The position numbers and the translations under genes were made by a program. A DNA stretch of 64,000 bases, taken from the NCBI GenBank assembly GCA_028455995.1, contig JABELC010000013.1, forward strand, positions 496,001 to 560,000. Direction: 5' to 3'. Below are positions 46,936-57,173 of this stretch, in pieces; the stretch's first letter is position 1; each line of letters begins with the position of its first letter. Under the pieces are notes generated by a model. The model worked only from the letters and a program-made list of their open reading frames with translations, was not told the origin of the DNA and searched no databases. The stretch comes from Scleromitrula shiraiana (Eukaryota; Ascomycota; Leotiomycetes; Helotiales; Sclerotiniaceae).

Positions 46936-47106
46936 ATGGAGGAAGAACATGAAGCTTGCTTTTTACCAATCAAGATATGTGTTCATCAATATCAACCTTA
47001 TCCATTTAATTGCTTGTAACTAATTGTTAAATTGTGTAAGGCGGTGCTTGCCGATCTACAGAAGGATTTAGCAAACACGAACAAACTGTTGGGGTCACTT
47101 AGGTAA
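46936..47106 (+). CDS. Possible small or truncated gene at the isochore edge
   Basis: A weak candidate. ATG at 46936 begins MEEEHEACFLPIKI. A possible intron runs from about 46981 to 47040, with a GTTCAT-type donor, CTAAT branch-like element and GTAAG acceptor. The downstream part, 47041-47106, encodes AVLADLQKDLANTNKLLGSL, then Arg and an immediate TAA. The second part looks like real amphipathic helix, and the AT-rich isochore begins directly after it. This could be the 5' remnant of a gene whose body was lost to transposon invasion, or a chance frame. Confidence 0.3.
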
Positions 47107-48389
47107 TAAACTGCATATAATATCTAATTCTTTTTTACTTTTTTCTTTATATTTTATATAAAGAAAACAGTTTTATATATTATATAATAAAGAATGATAT
47201 AGCTTTAAAATATATAAATTTATATAATTTTATTTATATTAAAAATATTATTCTTTTTCTAAAAATAACTAATTTTTTTAATTTTAATAAATTCAATCTC
47301 TTTTTATTAAAAAAATCAAAAAGATTTGATGAATACTTAATTAATATATAAATAATATTTTAATAGATTTTTTTAATTATCTTTTTATCTAAGTATTATA
47401 TTGATTTATTTTTATATAAAATAAAAACCTTTATTTTTAGATATATATTTTATTATTATTTATATATTGAATTTATATATATAAAATTATTAAGAACTCA
47501 ATTTATTTATATAAATAATATTAATCTTTTTTTATATAATAACATTGTTTTTATTTTTTATATTGTTATTATTCATACTTTAATTTTTATTTTTAAAGGA
47601 TTGAATATTTTTGATATTAAAAATTAAAAATGAATTATTTGTTATTATAATAGATTTTAATGTGTTTTATTTACTTTTTTTAATACTTTGAATTTATATA
47701 TTATTAATTAAATTATATTAAATTAAATTTACATAAATTGTTTTTTATATATTAATAAAATATTAATTTAGAATTATAAGACTTTTATATAAAATAAATA
47801 AAATAAATATTATTATTAAAATTTTATTTTGTTTAATAAATACTATTATATTTTTAATTATTTTAATAGATATTATAAAAGTTATAAATAATAAAATTAT
47901 ATAATACTAGTATATTATTTTAATAAATATTATAAAAATCATAAATAATAAAGTTATATAATATATTGTTTTGAATAAACAAATAAAATAAATGATTCTA
48001 AAAATAATATTTTTTTATTTTTTAATTTCTTTAAATTTTATATTAAAGAAATAAGAAAAAGATTTTAGTCAAAAATCTTTTAAATTCTATAATTTTTATA
48101 GTATTTTTTTAAAGAGTTTTATAATTAATTTAATTATAATTGAATGAATGAATTAATGAATTTATATGATTATTTGATTATTTATTTATATAAAATATTT
48201 AGATTTTATTTAGATTTATATATTAAAGAAATTATAATTTTTTATAATGTTTTATTTATTGATAATATAACTTGAATGTTATTAAATTAAATTAATTAAA
48301 AATTAAGAAATTAAATAAAATCAGTTTTATATTTAGTTTTTAAAAAAAAACTGTAATTTTAATCTATTTATATAAAAGTCTAATTAAGT

Positions 48390-48478
48390 TGTTGTAATAT
48401 AGATTATATAGTAGCATGTGATAATACATGATCATAATTATATATATATATAATTTACAAATCTATATTATAAATAAA
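48390..48478 (+). mobile_element. Partial Copia-type LTR, forward orientation
   Basis: TGTTGTAATATAGATTATAT and onward aligns with the first ~90 bp of the 5' LTR at 57013, including the shared GTGATAATACATGATCAT segment and the alternating TA run. It is cut by the TGTCTG element at 48479. No convincing remainder of the LTR follows it. Confidence 0.72.
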
Positions 48479-48635
48479 TGTCTGTACAGTCAAACACGTG
48501 ACCTTACGTCACGTGCCCATTGAGGAGATATATACTCTCGACGGCGTATAATATCTTTTTTGAACTCTTTGAACATATTAATATAATATAAAAGAATATC
48601 TATATTATATAATTCTATATCTTCGAAATCATATA
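48479..48635 (+). mobile_element. 157-bp TG..CA element (copy 1 of 3), probably a solo LTR or TRIM
   Basis: Starts TGTCTGTACAGTCAAACACG. It ends at 48635 in ATATA, where the other copies have ATACA. It contains the palindromic arms CACGTGAC and GTCACGTG (48495-48515). The second hairpin is partly eroded (CATTGAGGA...TCTCGACGG). It sits directly behind a partial Copia LTR. Confidence 0.78.
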
Positions 48636-49701
48636 AATACTAATTAGTATGCACATTATAAATTAAAACTCTTATTTTATATACAATATTAATTTTAATA
48701 AATTTTAAATATTCTTATCTATTATCAATAAAAAACTTTTTATAATCTTTAATAATAAAAGAATCTATAAATTATTTAGTTTTTAATAAAAAAAAAACTA
48801 AATTTTATAATATTTGAATATTTATTGTAAAAATAATAATCTTTAAGTTTAATTTAGATATTATAAAGTTTAAATATTTATTGCAAATTAAATAGTTTTT
48901 AAATTGAATTTAAAATTATAAAACTTGAATATTTATTATAAATAAAGTAATGATAAAAATATAAATTATATTATATTACTTAAATATATATTATATTATT
49001 TAAAAAAACATTTTAATAAATAAAAATATTAATAATGATAACTATTTTATTATAATTATAAGAACAATAATAAAGTTATCTATATAAAACTTTTTATTTA
49101 GAAATCTTTATAAAAATCTTTAATAATCTTTATTTTTATATTTTTATATTTTTTTATTATTACTTTATTTCTTTTTTTATTTTATAATGAATTTATTTAT
49201 TATATATTTATTTTATAAATTAAAATGATTATATTCGATTTAAAAACCTTATTAAAATGAGTTTTGATTTGATATTAGATTTATTTTATAAATTAAGACA
49301 ATTATATTTAGCTTAAAGCTTTATTAGATCAAATCTTTAATTTAATATTAGATATTTATTTAATAATAGCGAAAAAACTAGATAAAAACAAATTTAATAA
49401 TAATTACTATATTACTTAATAAATAAATATAAAGTATTATTATTAGTATCTTTTTATTTTATATTATAATATTATAGATAATATAGTGAACAAAAGTAAT
49501 GTAAAAAAAAAAGTTAAAAAGTATAAATATAAATATAAACTTTAAATAACTATAAAAGGAAAACAATTTATTATATATAAATATTTAAGATTTAGAATTA
49601 TTATTAATATTTTAATGACTAAAACAAACCTCTAATTAAATCGAAAAACTTTAATCGATATTAAAGATATTATTAAAAAATCTTAATAAAAGTTTAATAT
49701 A

Positions 49702-50635
49702 CTCGGTTAAATTAAAATTGAAGCACGCGTCAATTGCCGAAAACCCTCAAAATCGACAATTTTATACAAAACATCTATTACGTCGATATAAATAAATCGA
49801 TCATTTATTTATAGAATTATTTAAGATATTGAATATAGATTATTTTTATATTTAAATATTTATTATTAAAATTTAAAGATTAAATAATGATTTTAAAATT
49901 TATAATATTTATTTAAATATAAAGTAAAAATCATATAAAAATATAATATTTTTAACTTGATTTAAATTAAATAAATTACTATATTAGAAAATAATAAAGA
50001 TATATATAAATATATAAAAAATATAATATAATAAAATTAAAAAAATATATATAATGTTTATAAGCACTAAGCACCACCATAACTTCAATTTTTAAAAATC
50101 ATTAAAATCACTTCAAATTTTTATATATAATAATTTATATCCTCATAATTACTATATTAAAATACTATTTAATATAAATTTGATTTGAATAAATTATGAA
50201 GATTTTTAAAGATTTTAAAAAGTTAAAAATATCCTTATAATTTCGATTTTTAAAAAATACTATATTAAACTTTAATATATAATATTTATATTAAATAAAA
50301 GTTTTTCTTTTATATATTCATATATATCTTCATTATTTTCTAATATAGTATTTTGCTTGATTTAAATCAACTTAAAATTATAGTATTTTTATATAATTTT
50401 TATTTTATATATAAATAAATATTATAAATTTTAAAATCATTATTTAATCTTTAAATTTTAATAGTAAATATTTTAATATAAAAATAATCTATAGTTAATA
50501 TCTTAAATAATTTTATAAATAAATGATCGATTTATTTATATCGACATAAAGGATGTTTTGTATAAAATCGTCGATTTTGAGGGTTTTCGGCAATTGACGC
50601 GTGCTTCAATTTTAATTTAACTGAGTATTTATTAT
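49702..50635. mobile_element. TA-flanked element with ~330-bp inverted arms (Tc1/mariner-like MITE or foldback element)
   Basis: The left end CTCGGTTAAATTAAAATT, then GAAGCACGCGTCAATTGCCG, mirrors the right end, whose reverse complement reads CTCAGTTAAATTAAAATT, then GAAGCACGCGTCAATTGCCG. Both ends are bordered by TA (49700-49701 and 50636-50637), the target duplication of Tc1/mariner-class transposons. The inverted similarity extends inward about 330 bp (to roughly 50,035 and from roughly 50,305). The centre of about 270 bp holds no coding frame. No transposase is present, so it is non-autonomous. Confidence 0.78.
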
Positions 50636-50649
50636 TAAAATATTTATTA

Positions 50650-50889
50650 TTAAAATTTAATTAAATATAAAGTAAAAATCATATAAAAATACTATAATTT
50701 TAATTTAATTTAAATCAAATAAATTATTATATTAAAAAATAATGAAGATATATATGAATATATAAAAGAAAAGTTTTTATAAATAAATAATCGATTTATT
50801 TATATCGATGTAAAAGGTGTTTTATATAAAATCGTCGATTTTGAGGATTTTCGATAATTGACGCGTGCTTTAATTTTAATTTAACCGAG
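50650..50889. mobile_element. Rearranged fragment of the same inverted-arm element
   Basis: It begins with inner left-arm sequence (AATATAAAGTAAAAATCATA) and ends with the outer right-arm sequence, whose terminus is TTTAATTTAACCGAG followed by TA (50890-50891). It looks like an internally deleted copy abutting the full element. Confidence 0.65.
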
Positions 50890-50892
50890 TAT

Positions 50893-51421
50893 TGATATAA
50901 TAAACTGATATAATAAATTAATGTTGATGTAATAAGCTGATGTAATAAACTGATGTTGATGTAATAAGCTGGTGTTGGTGTTGGTGTTGGTGTTGGTGTT
51001 GGTGTTGGTGTTGGTGATGTTGATGTAATAAGCTGATGTAATAAATCGATGGAATAAGCTGATGTTGATGTAATAAACTGATGTAATAAACTGATGTAAT
51101 AAACTGATGTAATAAACTGATGTTGATGTAATAAGCTGGTGTTGGTGTTGGTCTTGGTGTTGGTCTTGGTGTTGGTGTTGGTGATGTTGATGTAATAAGC
51201 TGATGTAATAAACCGATGGAATAAGCTGATGTTGATGTAATAAACTGATGTAATAAACTGATGTTGATGTAATAAGCTGTGGTGTTGGTGTTGGTGTTGG
51301 TGTTGGTGTTGGTGTTGGTGATGTTGATGTAATAAGCTGATGTAATAAACCGATGGAATAAGCTGGTGCTGGTGCTGGTGTTGGTGTTGGTGTTGGTGTT
51401 GGTGTTGGTGTTGGTGTTGTT
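50893..51421. repeat. Compound minisatellite: GTGTTG arrays alternating with TGATGTAATAAGC units
   Basis: About 530 bp of tandem sequence built from two motifs. Hexamer GTGTTG runs lie near 50971-51012, 51138-51182, 51282-51318 and 51366-51420. Between them are 12-17-bp units such as GATGTTGATGTAATAAGCTG and TGATGTAATAAAC. The module GGTGATGTTGATGTAATAAG recurs at about 51010, 51180 and 51317, giving a higher-order period of roughly 140-170 bp. The plus strand is strongly G/T-biased. The minus strand reads openly as Asn-Thr and His-Gln repeats, which is a by-product of periodicity. Confidence 0.9.
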
Positions 51422-51810
51422 CGTGAATCTAGAATAAGTATAAATATTTGGATAGTAAACTAAAATACTCAAATATCAAAACATCAATTACAATCTTATT
51501 TAAATTTTATCGATTCGGATTATAATTATAATCAATATATCATTATCAATTATAATTTGAATTATATTCAAGTTATTTAGATATATCAATATTAAAATCA
51601 ATCATCTTTATTATTATTATATATTTATATAATATATTAATAAAATATTAAAATTTTATTATAGTAAGTAATTAAAATCTTTTAATTTTTTACATTTTAA
51701 TCTGAACTTTAAATAAATAAAAATAAAATGATTTTTTATCTAACTTTTTAAGAATATACTAGTATTTTCAATTGAATTATTAAGAAACATTTAAATATCA
51801 TATTTTTAAA

Positions 51811-52980
51811 ATGTTTATTTTGAAACAATTCACTCCAGAACAATCGTGGGTTTTAAATGAAGTCGGGAAACGCGACGATGAAGAAATAATTAAGCTTTAC
51901 TCGAATATTGATATTTACTGGCACCTCGTTATAAACAATCCTTATTTTCCTCCTACATTATCCAACTTGCCCTTGTCAGGGAAGTCTCAAGACTATCAAG
52001 ATTACAAATCTTATTCCACTGGCAGAATCCAAGTCGACCCAACTATAAGTCTCCAGAAACCACAATATTCTTACAAAATTATGCAACGATTTATTACAAT
52101 AAACAATCTTTATAATGAAAATCAACATTTAAATTATCTTTTTGAATTAATGAAATGGAGACTACTTGATGGATATACATTCCAAGAAATGTCCATGTTT
52201 GACGCATTTTCTAAAGTAAATAAATATCAGATTAAGAAAATTTGGAACTCATATGGAAACAAGGAAGAAAAAAAATTAATTAAAATGACTGGAAAAATGA
52301 TTCGGATTTTGAAAGACCATAACACAAAGAAACACCATAACACAAAGAAACACCATAACACAAAGACACACCATAACACAAAGACACAACTTCAACATGA
52401 ATATAAAACTACATGGAGGTATATACAACGCCTGAAAATAAAGAAAAGATCAACTCAAACTACATGGATTTATTTAGAGTCAATGGATATTCATTTGATA
52501 TTCAGTAACGAATTTGTATTCACAGAGATAACTGAAGATAGACCTCAAAAGGATGTGGTTGAGGTAACTGAAGACGGACCTGAGAAGGTGGTTGAGATAA
52601 CTGAAGACGTACCTCAAAATTATGTCGCTGTTATGTTACGTGGTTGTCCTGGCGGTTTTGGTCCAGGCAATATACCGCAAGAACGAGCTCCTATACGTCC
52701 GCAAGAACGAGCTCCTATACGTCCAAGCGATGAATGGATACCGCAAGAACGAGCTCCTATACGTCCAAGCGATGAATGGATACCGCAACAACGAGCTCCT
52801 ATAAATCCAATATATGAATGGGGACAAGTTATCGGTACACGTTCGAGTAGTGAATCAAAATCAAGACCACACGTTAAAAGTAGATCAGGATCACGCTCTG
52901 CTTCTCAATATCACGTTAAAAGTAGATCAGGATCACGCTTTATCTCATCCTCAGACCCTTCGATATATTGCCCCACATAA
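51811..52980 (+). CDS. Orphan repeat-containing protein gene inside the AT isochore
   Basis: An intact 389-codon ATG-to-TAA frame surrounded by RIP-like DNA that otherwise holds almost no open frames. Its base and codon use look like ordinary genes. I recognise no family. Residues 1-165 look globular, helical and aromatic-rich (TPEQSWVLNEVGKRDDEEII; LFELMKWRLLDGYTFQEMSM). Residues 170-191 are tandem HNTKKH/HNTKTH repeats. Residues 239-270 hold three copies of a TEDxPxxxVV-like acidic repeat. Residues 289-331 hold PQERAPIRP repeats, spaced by SDEWI. The tail has two HVKSRSGSR copies, a basic Ser/Arg segment. There is no signal peptide or membrane helix. It could be a lineage-specific gene, a captured host gene of a transposon, or an effector-like protein; none is proven. 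Confidence 0.68.
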   Translation: MFILKQFTPEQSWVLNEVGKRDDEEIIKLYSNIDIYWHLVINNPYFPPTLSNLPLSGKSQDYQDYKSYSTGRIQVDPTISLQKPQYSYKIMQRFITINNLYNENQHLNYLFELMKWRLLDGYTFQEMSMFDAFSKVNKYQIKKIWNSYGNKEEKKLIKMTGKMIRILKDHNTKKHHNTKKHHNTKTHHNTKTQLQHEYKTTWRYIQRLKIKKRSTQTTWIYLESMDIHLIFSNEFVFTEITEDRPQKDVVEVTEDGPEKVVEITEDVPQNYVAVMLRGCPGGFGPGNIPQERAPIRPQERAPIRPSDEWIPQERAPIRPSDEWIPQQRAPINPIYEWGQVIGTRSSSESKSRPHVKSRSGSRSASQYHVKSRSGSRFISSSDPSIYCPT

Positions 52981-53945
52981 AGTTTTTTTGACCAATAATA
53001 TTCTTTAATTTTTTATTTGAGGTGCACTGAAAAGTCTAAGAGTATTTGATCATCATTTTAATATAAATATAAATAAATCAATGTATTAATAATTTTTTAA
53101 ATAATAATAATAAATTAATTAATAATTATAATTTTTTGGAGTTGATTATATAGATTAAAATGAATTTTCTTATTATTTTTATGTATATTATATTATTATA
53201 ATTTAAAATTTTAATATATAACTATATCGTTAAAAAAAAGTATATTTTTAAATATAGACATTTTATAATAATAAATATTTACTTTTTTAAAAATCAATAA
53301 TTATAACTTTTTTAAATAAATCTAATAATATATTAAAGATTTTTTAATCGATTTAATCTTTATAATATAAAAAAGTCTTTTAAAAAAGATTATAATTATT
53401 GATTTTAAAAAAGATAAATATTAATAAAATACTAATAATAATTTAAAGAAATGCTTTAAACTTAAAGCATTTTATTTCAAAATTCAATTTCAAATTTAAT
53501 TCAAATCTAATTCAAATCTAATCCTTTTGATTATTTTTTAATATAACTATAATGTCGTTGATATAATTAGAATATTTAATTTGAGATAATGATTCGATTA
53601 AATTTAAAATCATTATTAATATATAAATATTGAAGATAAAAGAATTAAATAAATTAAAGTTTAAAACAAATTTTGTTTATATAAAATTTTTAAAAATAAA
53701 AATTTTAAATTAATTATATAATCTAAATAATTAATGCTAATTATATAAATATTAATAAATAAAAGCTTTCAAATAATATAATTTCTTTTTAAATAAATTA
53801 TAATTAAAAAATAAAAGTATAAAGTTAAAATGCTCTTATTAAACAAAATTAATTCTTATTAAAAAAACATTTAAAATGCTTTAGACCTTTAGAGAGTTAA
53901 ATTGCTTCAATTAAAAAATAAATAATTTTCATACTAAAACATTAG

Positions 53946-54140
53946 GAATTTTCCTATATTATAACATTCCAAGTTATTATTATTCAGTTCAACTCTCAAG
54001 GGTCTGAGGATAATATAAATCACGCTCTACTTCTCAAAATTCAGAAAAACGAACGAGCGCGTGAAAATGAGGAAATGACTCGGAGTAAATTCTTCGATTT
54101 CGAGCAGGCAATTAAAGGATTGCAAAATCAAAGAAATTGA
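53946..54140 (+). CDS. Coding-like islet, possible terminal exon or duplicated relic
   Basis: A 64-codon open stretch ending at TGA 54138-54140, lacking an ATG at its head. From 53988, after a TTATTATTCAG that would serve as a splice acceptor, it reads FNSQGSEDNINHALLLKIQK, then NERARENEEMTRSKFF and DFEQAIKGLQNQRN. The composition is normal and protein-like in the midst of AT-rich debris. The segment ATCACGCTCT-C-TTCTCAA (54019-54036) nearly repeats 52890-52907 of the orphan gene. AAGGGTCTGAGGAT (53998-54011) is the exact reverse complement of 52947-52960. It may be a 3' exon or a rearranged duplicate of the orphan gene. Confidence 0.4.
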   Translation, partial: EFSYIITFQVIIIQFNSQGSEDNINHALLLKIQKNERARENEEMTRSKFFDFEQAIKGLQNQRN

Positions 54141-56091
54141 GATTAATATTAGAATTAAACTTTAACTTGTCAATAAATTGAATATTTTATATCATATAAA
54201 ACTTATACATTGTTTACAACTTGCTTGAATACAATAAATTTTATTATATTGAAAATAATATTATTTATTTATCTTCGAGTCTTTAAAAACTTGAATTTAG
54301 AATTATATCTAGAACTAACTTGATCATCAACAAAAAATTTTTCAGTCAATTGATAAACAAAAATAATCTTTATCAATTAATAATTTATAAAATTAATAAA
54401 GATAATTTTAATATCTATTGAAGTTTTTTTTATATTAATAAGTGAATTTTATAGTTGATTAAAATTAATTAATAATCAATTAATAAAAGTATATTGATAA
54501 TTTATTATTAATAAATAAAGATATATTATTAATTTATTTTTAATTTCTTGTTAATTTCTTGTTAATTTATAAGTAAAATTTATTTTATATAATATTATAT
54601 TATTATTATTATTTATTAATATATTATTAATATATATATATATATAAATCTTAATTAAATTAATTGATTTTATTAATAAATAAATAAAAATTTCATAATT
54701 AATAATATTATATAATATCTAAATTAAAAAAAGATTTTTTTAAAAAATCATATAATAAAATTATTCTATATAATAACTTTTTATTATTTTATATAATTTT
54801 TATATTAAATATTATAGATAATTTGATAATTCTTATTCATTTTAAATTTATATAAAATTTGAAAATAAAATTATATAATAATAAAAATTATATTGTTAAA
54901 ATTATTTAATTAAACTTTATTTATTGATATACTTCTTACTTTCTTTTATATAGAATTATAATTAATATATTGTTTATATATAATTAATAAAATTATTAAT
55001 AATTATAATTTCATATTTTTATTATAAAGAACTTTTTAATAATTAATTAACGATCAATTAATAATTATTAGTAATTTTCAATGTAAATGATCTGTGTGAA
55101 AAATCTTTATTTTTTTGATTAATATTTTTTTATCGATGTTATTAATTATAAAAAGAATTATTATTTTTTAATAGAATTAATTAATTTAGTTGAATTTTAT
55201 ATGAATAAATCAATAATATATTGATATATAATAAAGAGAAAGAATATCAATAATATTAAAATTATTAATAATATTAATAATAATATCAATAAGATTAATG
55301 ATCAATAATAATGTAATATTATATAAAGTAAATTTTATTTATTAATTAATAATAAATTATTAATATATTTTTATTAAGTAATAACAATTTATTATTATTA
55401 ATAGTATATTTTTATTAATTAATTATAAGATTTATTTATTGATAAAGAAAAAACTCTAATATATATTAAAGTTATCTTTCTTAATTTTATAAATTTTTGA
55501 TTTGAGGACTACTTTTGTTTATCAATAATCCGAAAAAGAATTTATTGATATATATTTGAATTTAATGATTTTTTGTCGTAATTTTTCAATCTAAAGAATA
55601 AAAAGAAATATATTAAAGAGTTTAAATATATAGAATCAATTGATATTCTTTTTAGATTGATTATTTTTATTTATACATATAATTATATTTAAATATACTA
55701 AATAATATATATTTACTATTTCTTTTTATTTATATGAGTTATTTAATGATAAATTAAATTTGATTAATAAATGAAGATTTTAAAGGTTTTTAAATGTTCA
55801 ATCTCATTTTTTATATTTATTTTATTAGTTTTAAATTCTTTTTTTAAACTTAGTTTAAATAAATCTTTATATTCTTATATTATATTTTTTGTCTTTTTAT
55901 TTTTTTTATTTTTTTTAAAGATTTCATATAACTTAGAAGAATTTTCTTATTCAAATATATTTATAAATTTTATTTTTTAATATATTTGTTCAAGTAACTT
56001 GAAATTGAATAATATTAAAGTAAAAATATTTCATTAAATCATATTAATAATGTTTTTTATTATATTTTAAAAGTTTATTAATTTGATTTAT

Positions 56092-56252
56092 TATGGTTTT
56101 ACTATGAGTAAAATAGTACAACATAATACTATGTTTTATTAATATAGTTCTTTTTATTATTGATCTAATTATAATATAGATTTACAAGTTGTATATATAT
56201 ATAATTATAATTACATGCTATCATGTATTATTATATAATCTATATTATAATA
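56092..56252 (-). mobile_element. Inverted Copia-type solo LTR
   Basis: 161 bp, the same length as the 5' LTR of the Copia element at 57013, in reverse orientation. It starts TATGGTTTTACTATGAG (LTR terminus CCACA on the other strand, C-to-T altered). It ends AATCTATATTATAATA, corresponding to the reverse of TGTTGGGATATAGATC. No clear target duplication remains. Confidence 0.75.
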
Positions 56253-56342
56253 TTAGTATTATTTGAAAAAAAAAGAAAGTTAAGTTAAATTTATTATATA
56301 TTATAGTATTATGTTTTTTTGTTTTTTTATAAAAATAGATTA

Positions 56343-57012
56343 CTCGATTGAATTAAAATTGAAGCACGCGTAAATTACCGAAAAACCCTCAAAATCGATG
56401 ATTTTATATAAATCACCTCTTGCGTCGACGTAAATAAATCGATCAATTATTTATAAAATTATTTAAAATTTTAAATTTGAATTATTTTTATATTGAAGTA
56501 TTTGTTATTAGTATATAGAGATCAAATAATGATTTTAAAATTTATAATATTTAATGAATTATATAAAGTAAAAATCATATGAAAATACAATATTTTTAAC
56601 TTGATTTAAATCGAGTAAATCACTATATTAAAAAATAATAAAGATATATATGAATATATAAAAAATAAATTTTTATTTAATATAATTATTATATATATTA
56701 AAAATATATAAAAAATATAATATAATAAAATTAAAAAAAATATATTTAATTGTCTGTATAGTCAAACACGTGACTTTACGTCACGTGTCCGTTGAGGAGA
56801 TATATATCCTCAACGGCGTACAACACCCTTCTTGAACTCTTTGAACAAATAATACAATACTGATTGATACTGTACTTGTATAGTTCCATATCCCCGGAGT
56901 TATACAAATATTAATATTTATAAACATTAAGTACTATCATAACTTCGATTTTTAAAAATTATTAAAATCACTTCAAATTTTTATATATAATAATTTATAT
57001 CCTTATAATTAC
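56343..57012. mobile_element. Second inverted-arm element, left part, interrupted
   Basis: It begins after TA (56341-56342) with CTCGATTGAATTAAAATT and GAAGCACGCG, as in the element at 49702. It follows that element's left arm until a 156-bp TG..CA insertion at 56751-56906. It then resumes with the central segment (ACTATCATAACTTCGATTTT) up to ATTAC at 57008-57012, where the Copia element is inserted. It continues at 63805. Confidence 0.75.
56751..56906 (+). mobile_element. 156-bp TG..CA element (copy 2 of 3)
   Basis: TGTCTGTATAGTCAAACACG to GGAGTTATACA. Two perfect palindromes are visible: CACGTGAC/GTCACGTG (56767-56787) and CCGTTGAGGA/TCCTCAACGG (56788-56817 region). It is inserted in the left part of the inverted-arm element, since the flanks rejoin the sequence seen uninterrupted near 50,050. 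Confidence 0.8.
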
Positions 57013-57173
57013 TGTTGGGATATAGATCATAAAGATAGTATGTGATAAGTATGTGATCATAACCATATATATATATAGTTTGATAATCTATATTATAGAT
57101 AGATTAATAATAAGAATATATTATATAAATTATAATATTATAAATCATACAATTCAATTATAATAAAATTATA
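57013..57173 (+). repeat. 5' LTR of the Copia element
   Basis: 161 bp from TGTTGGGATATAGATCAT to AATTATA. The terminal CCACA seen in the 3' LTR is TTATA here, a C-to-T change. Its start is better preserved than that of the 3' LTR. Confidence 0.83.

Noticed and set aside
50893..51421. Considered as a CRISPR-like array
   Set aside because: Units are contiguous tandem repeats of two motifs without unique spacers, and the context is a fungal genome.
50918..51472. 184-codon minus-strand frame rich in Asn-Thr and Leu-His-Gln repeats
   Set aside because: It is a reading of the minisatellite array, whose period keeps the frame open. No non-repeat coding sequence is attached.
55771..55980. Phe/Leu/Ile/Ser-rich frame resembling a membrane protein
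   Set aside because: The hydrophobic composition is what AT-only DNA produces (TTT, ATT, TTA codons). There is no conserved feature.
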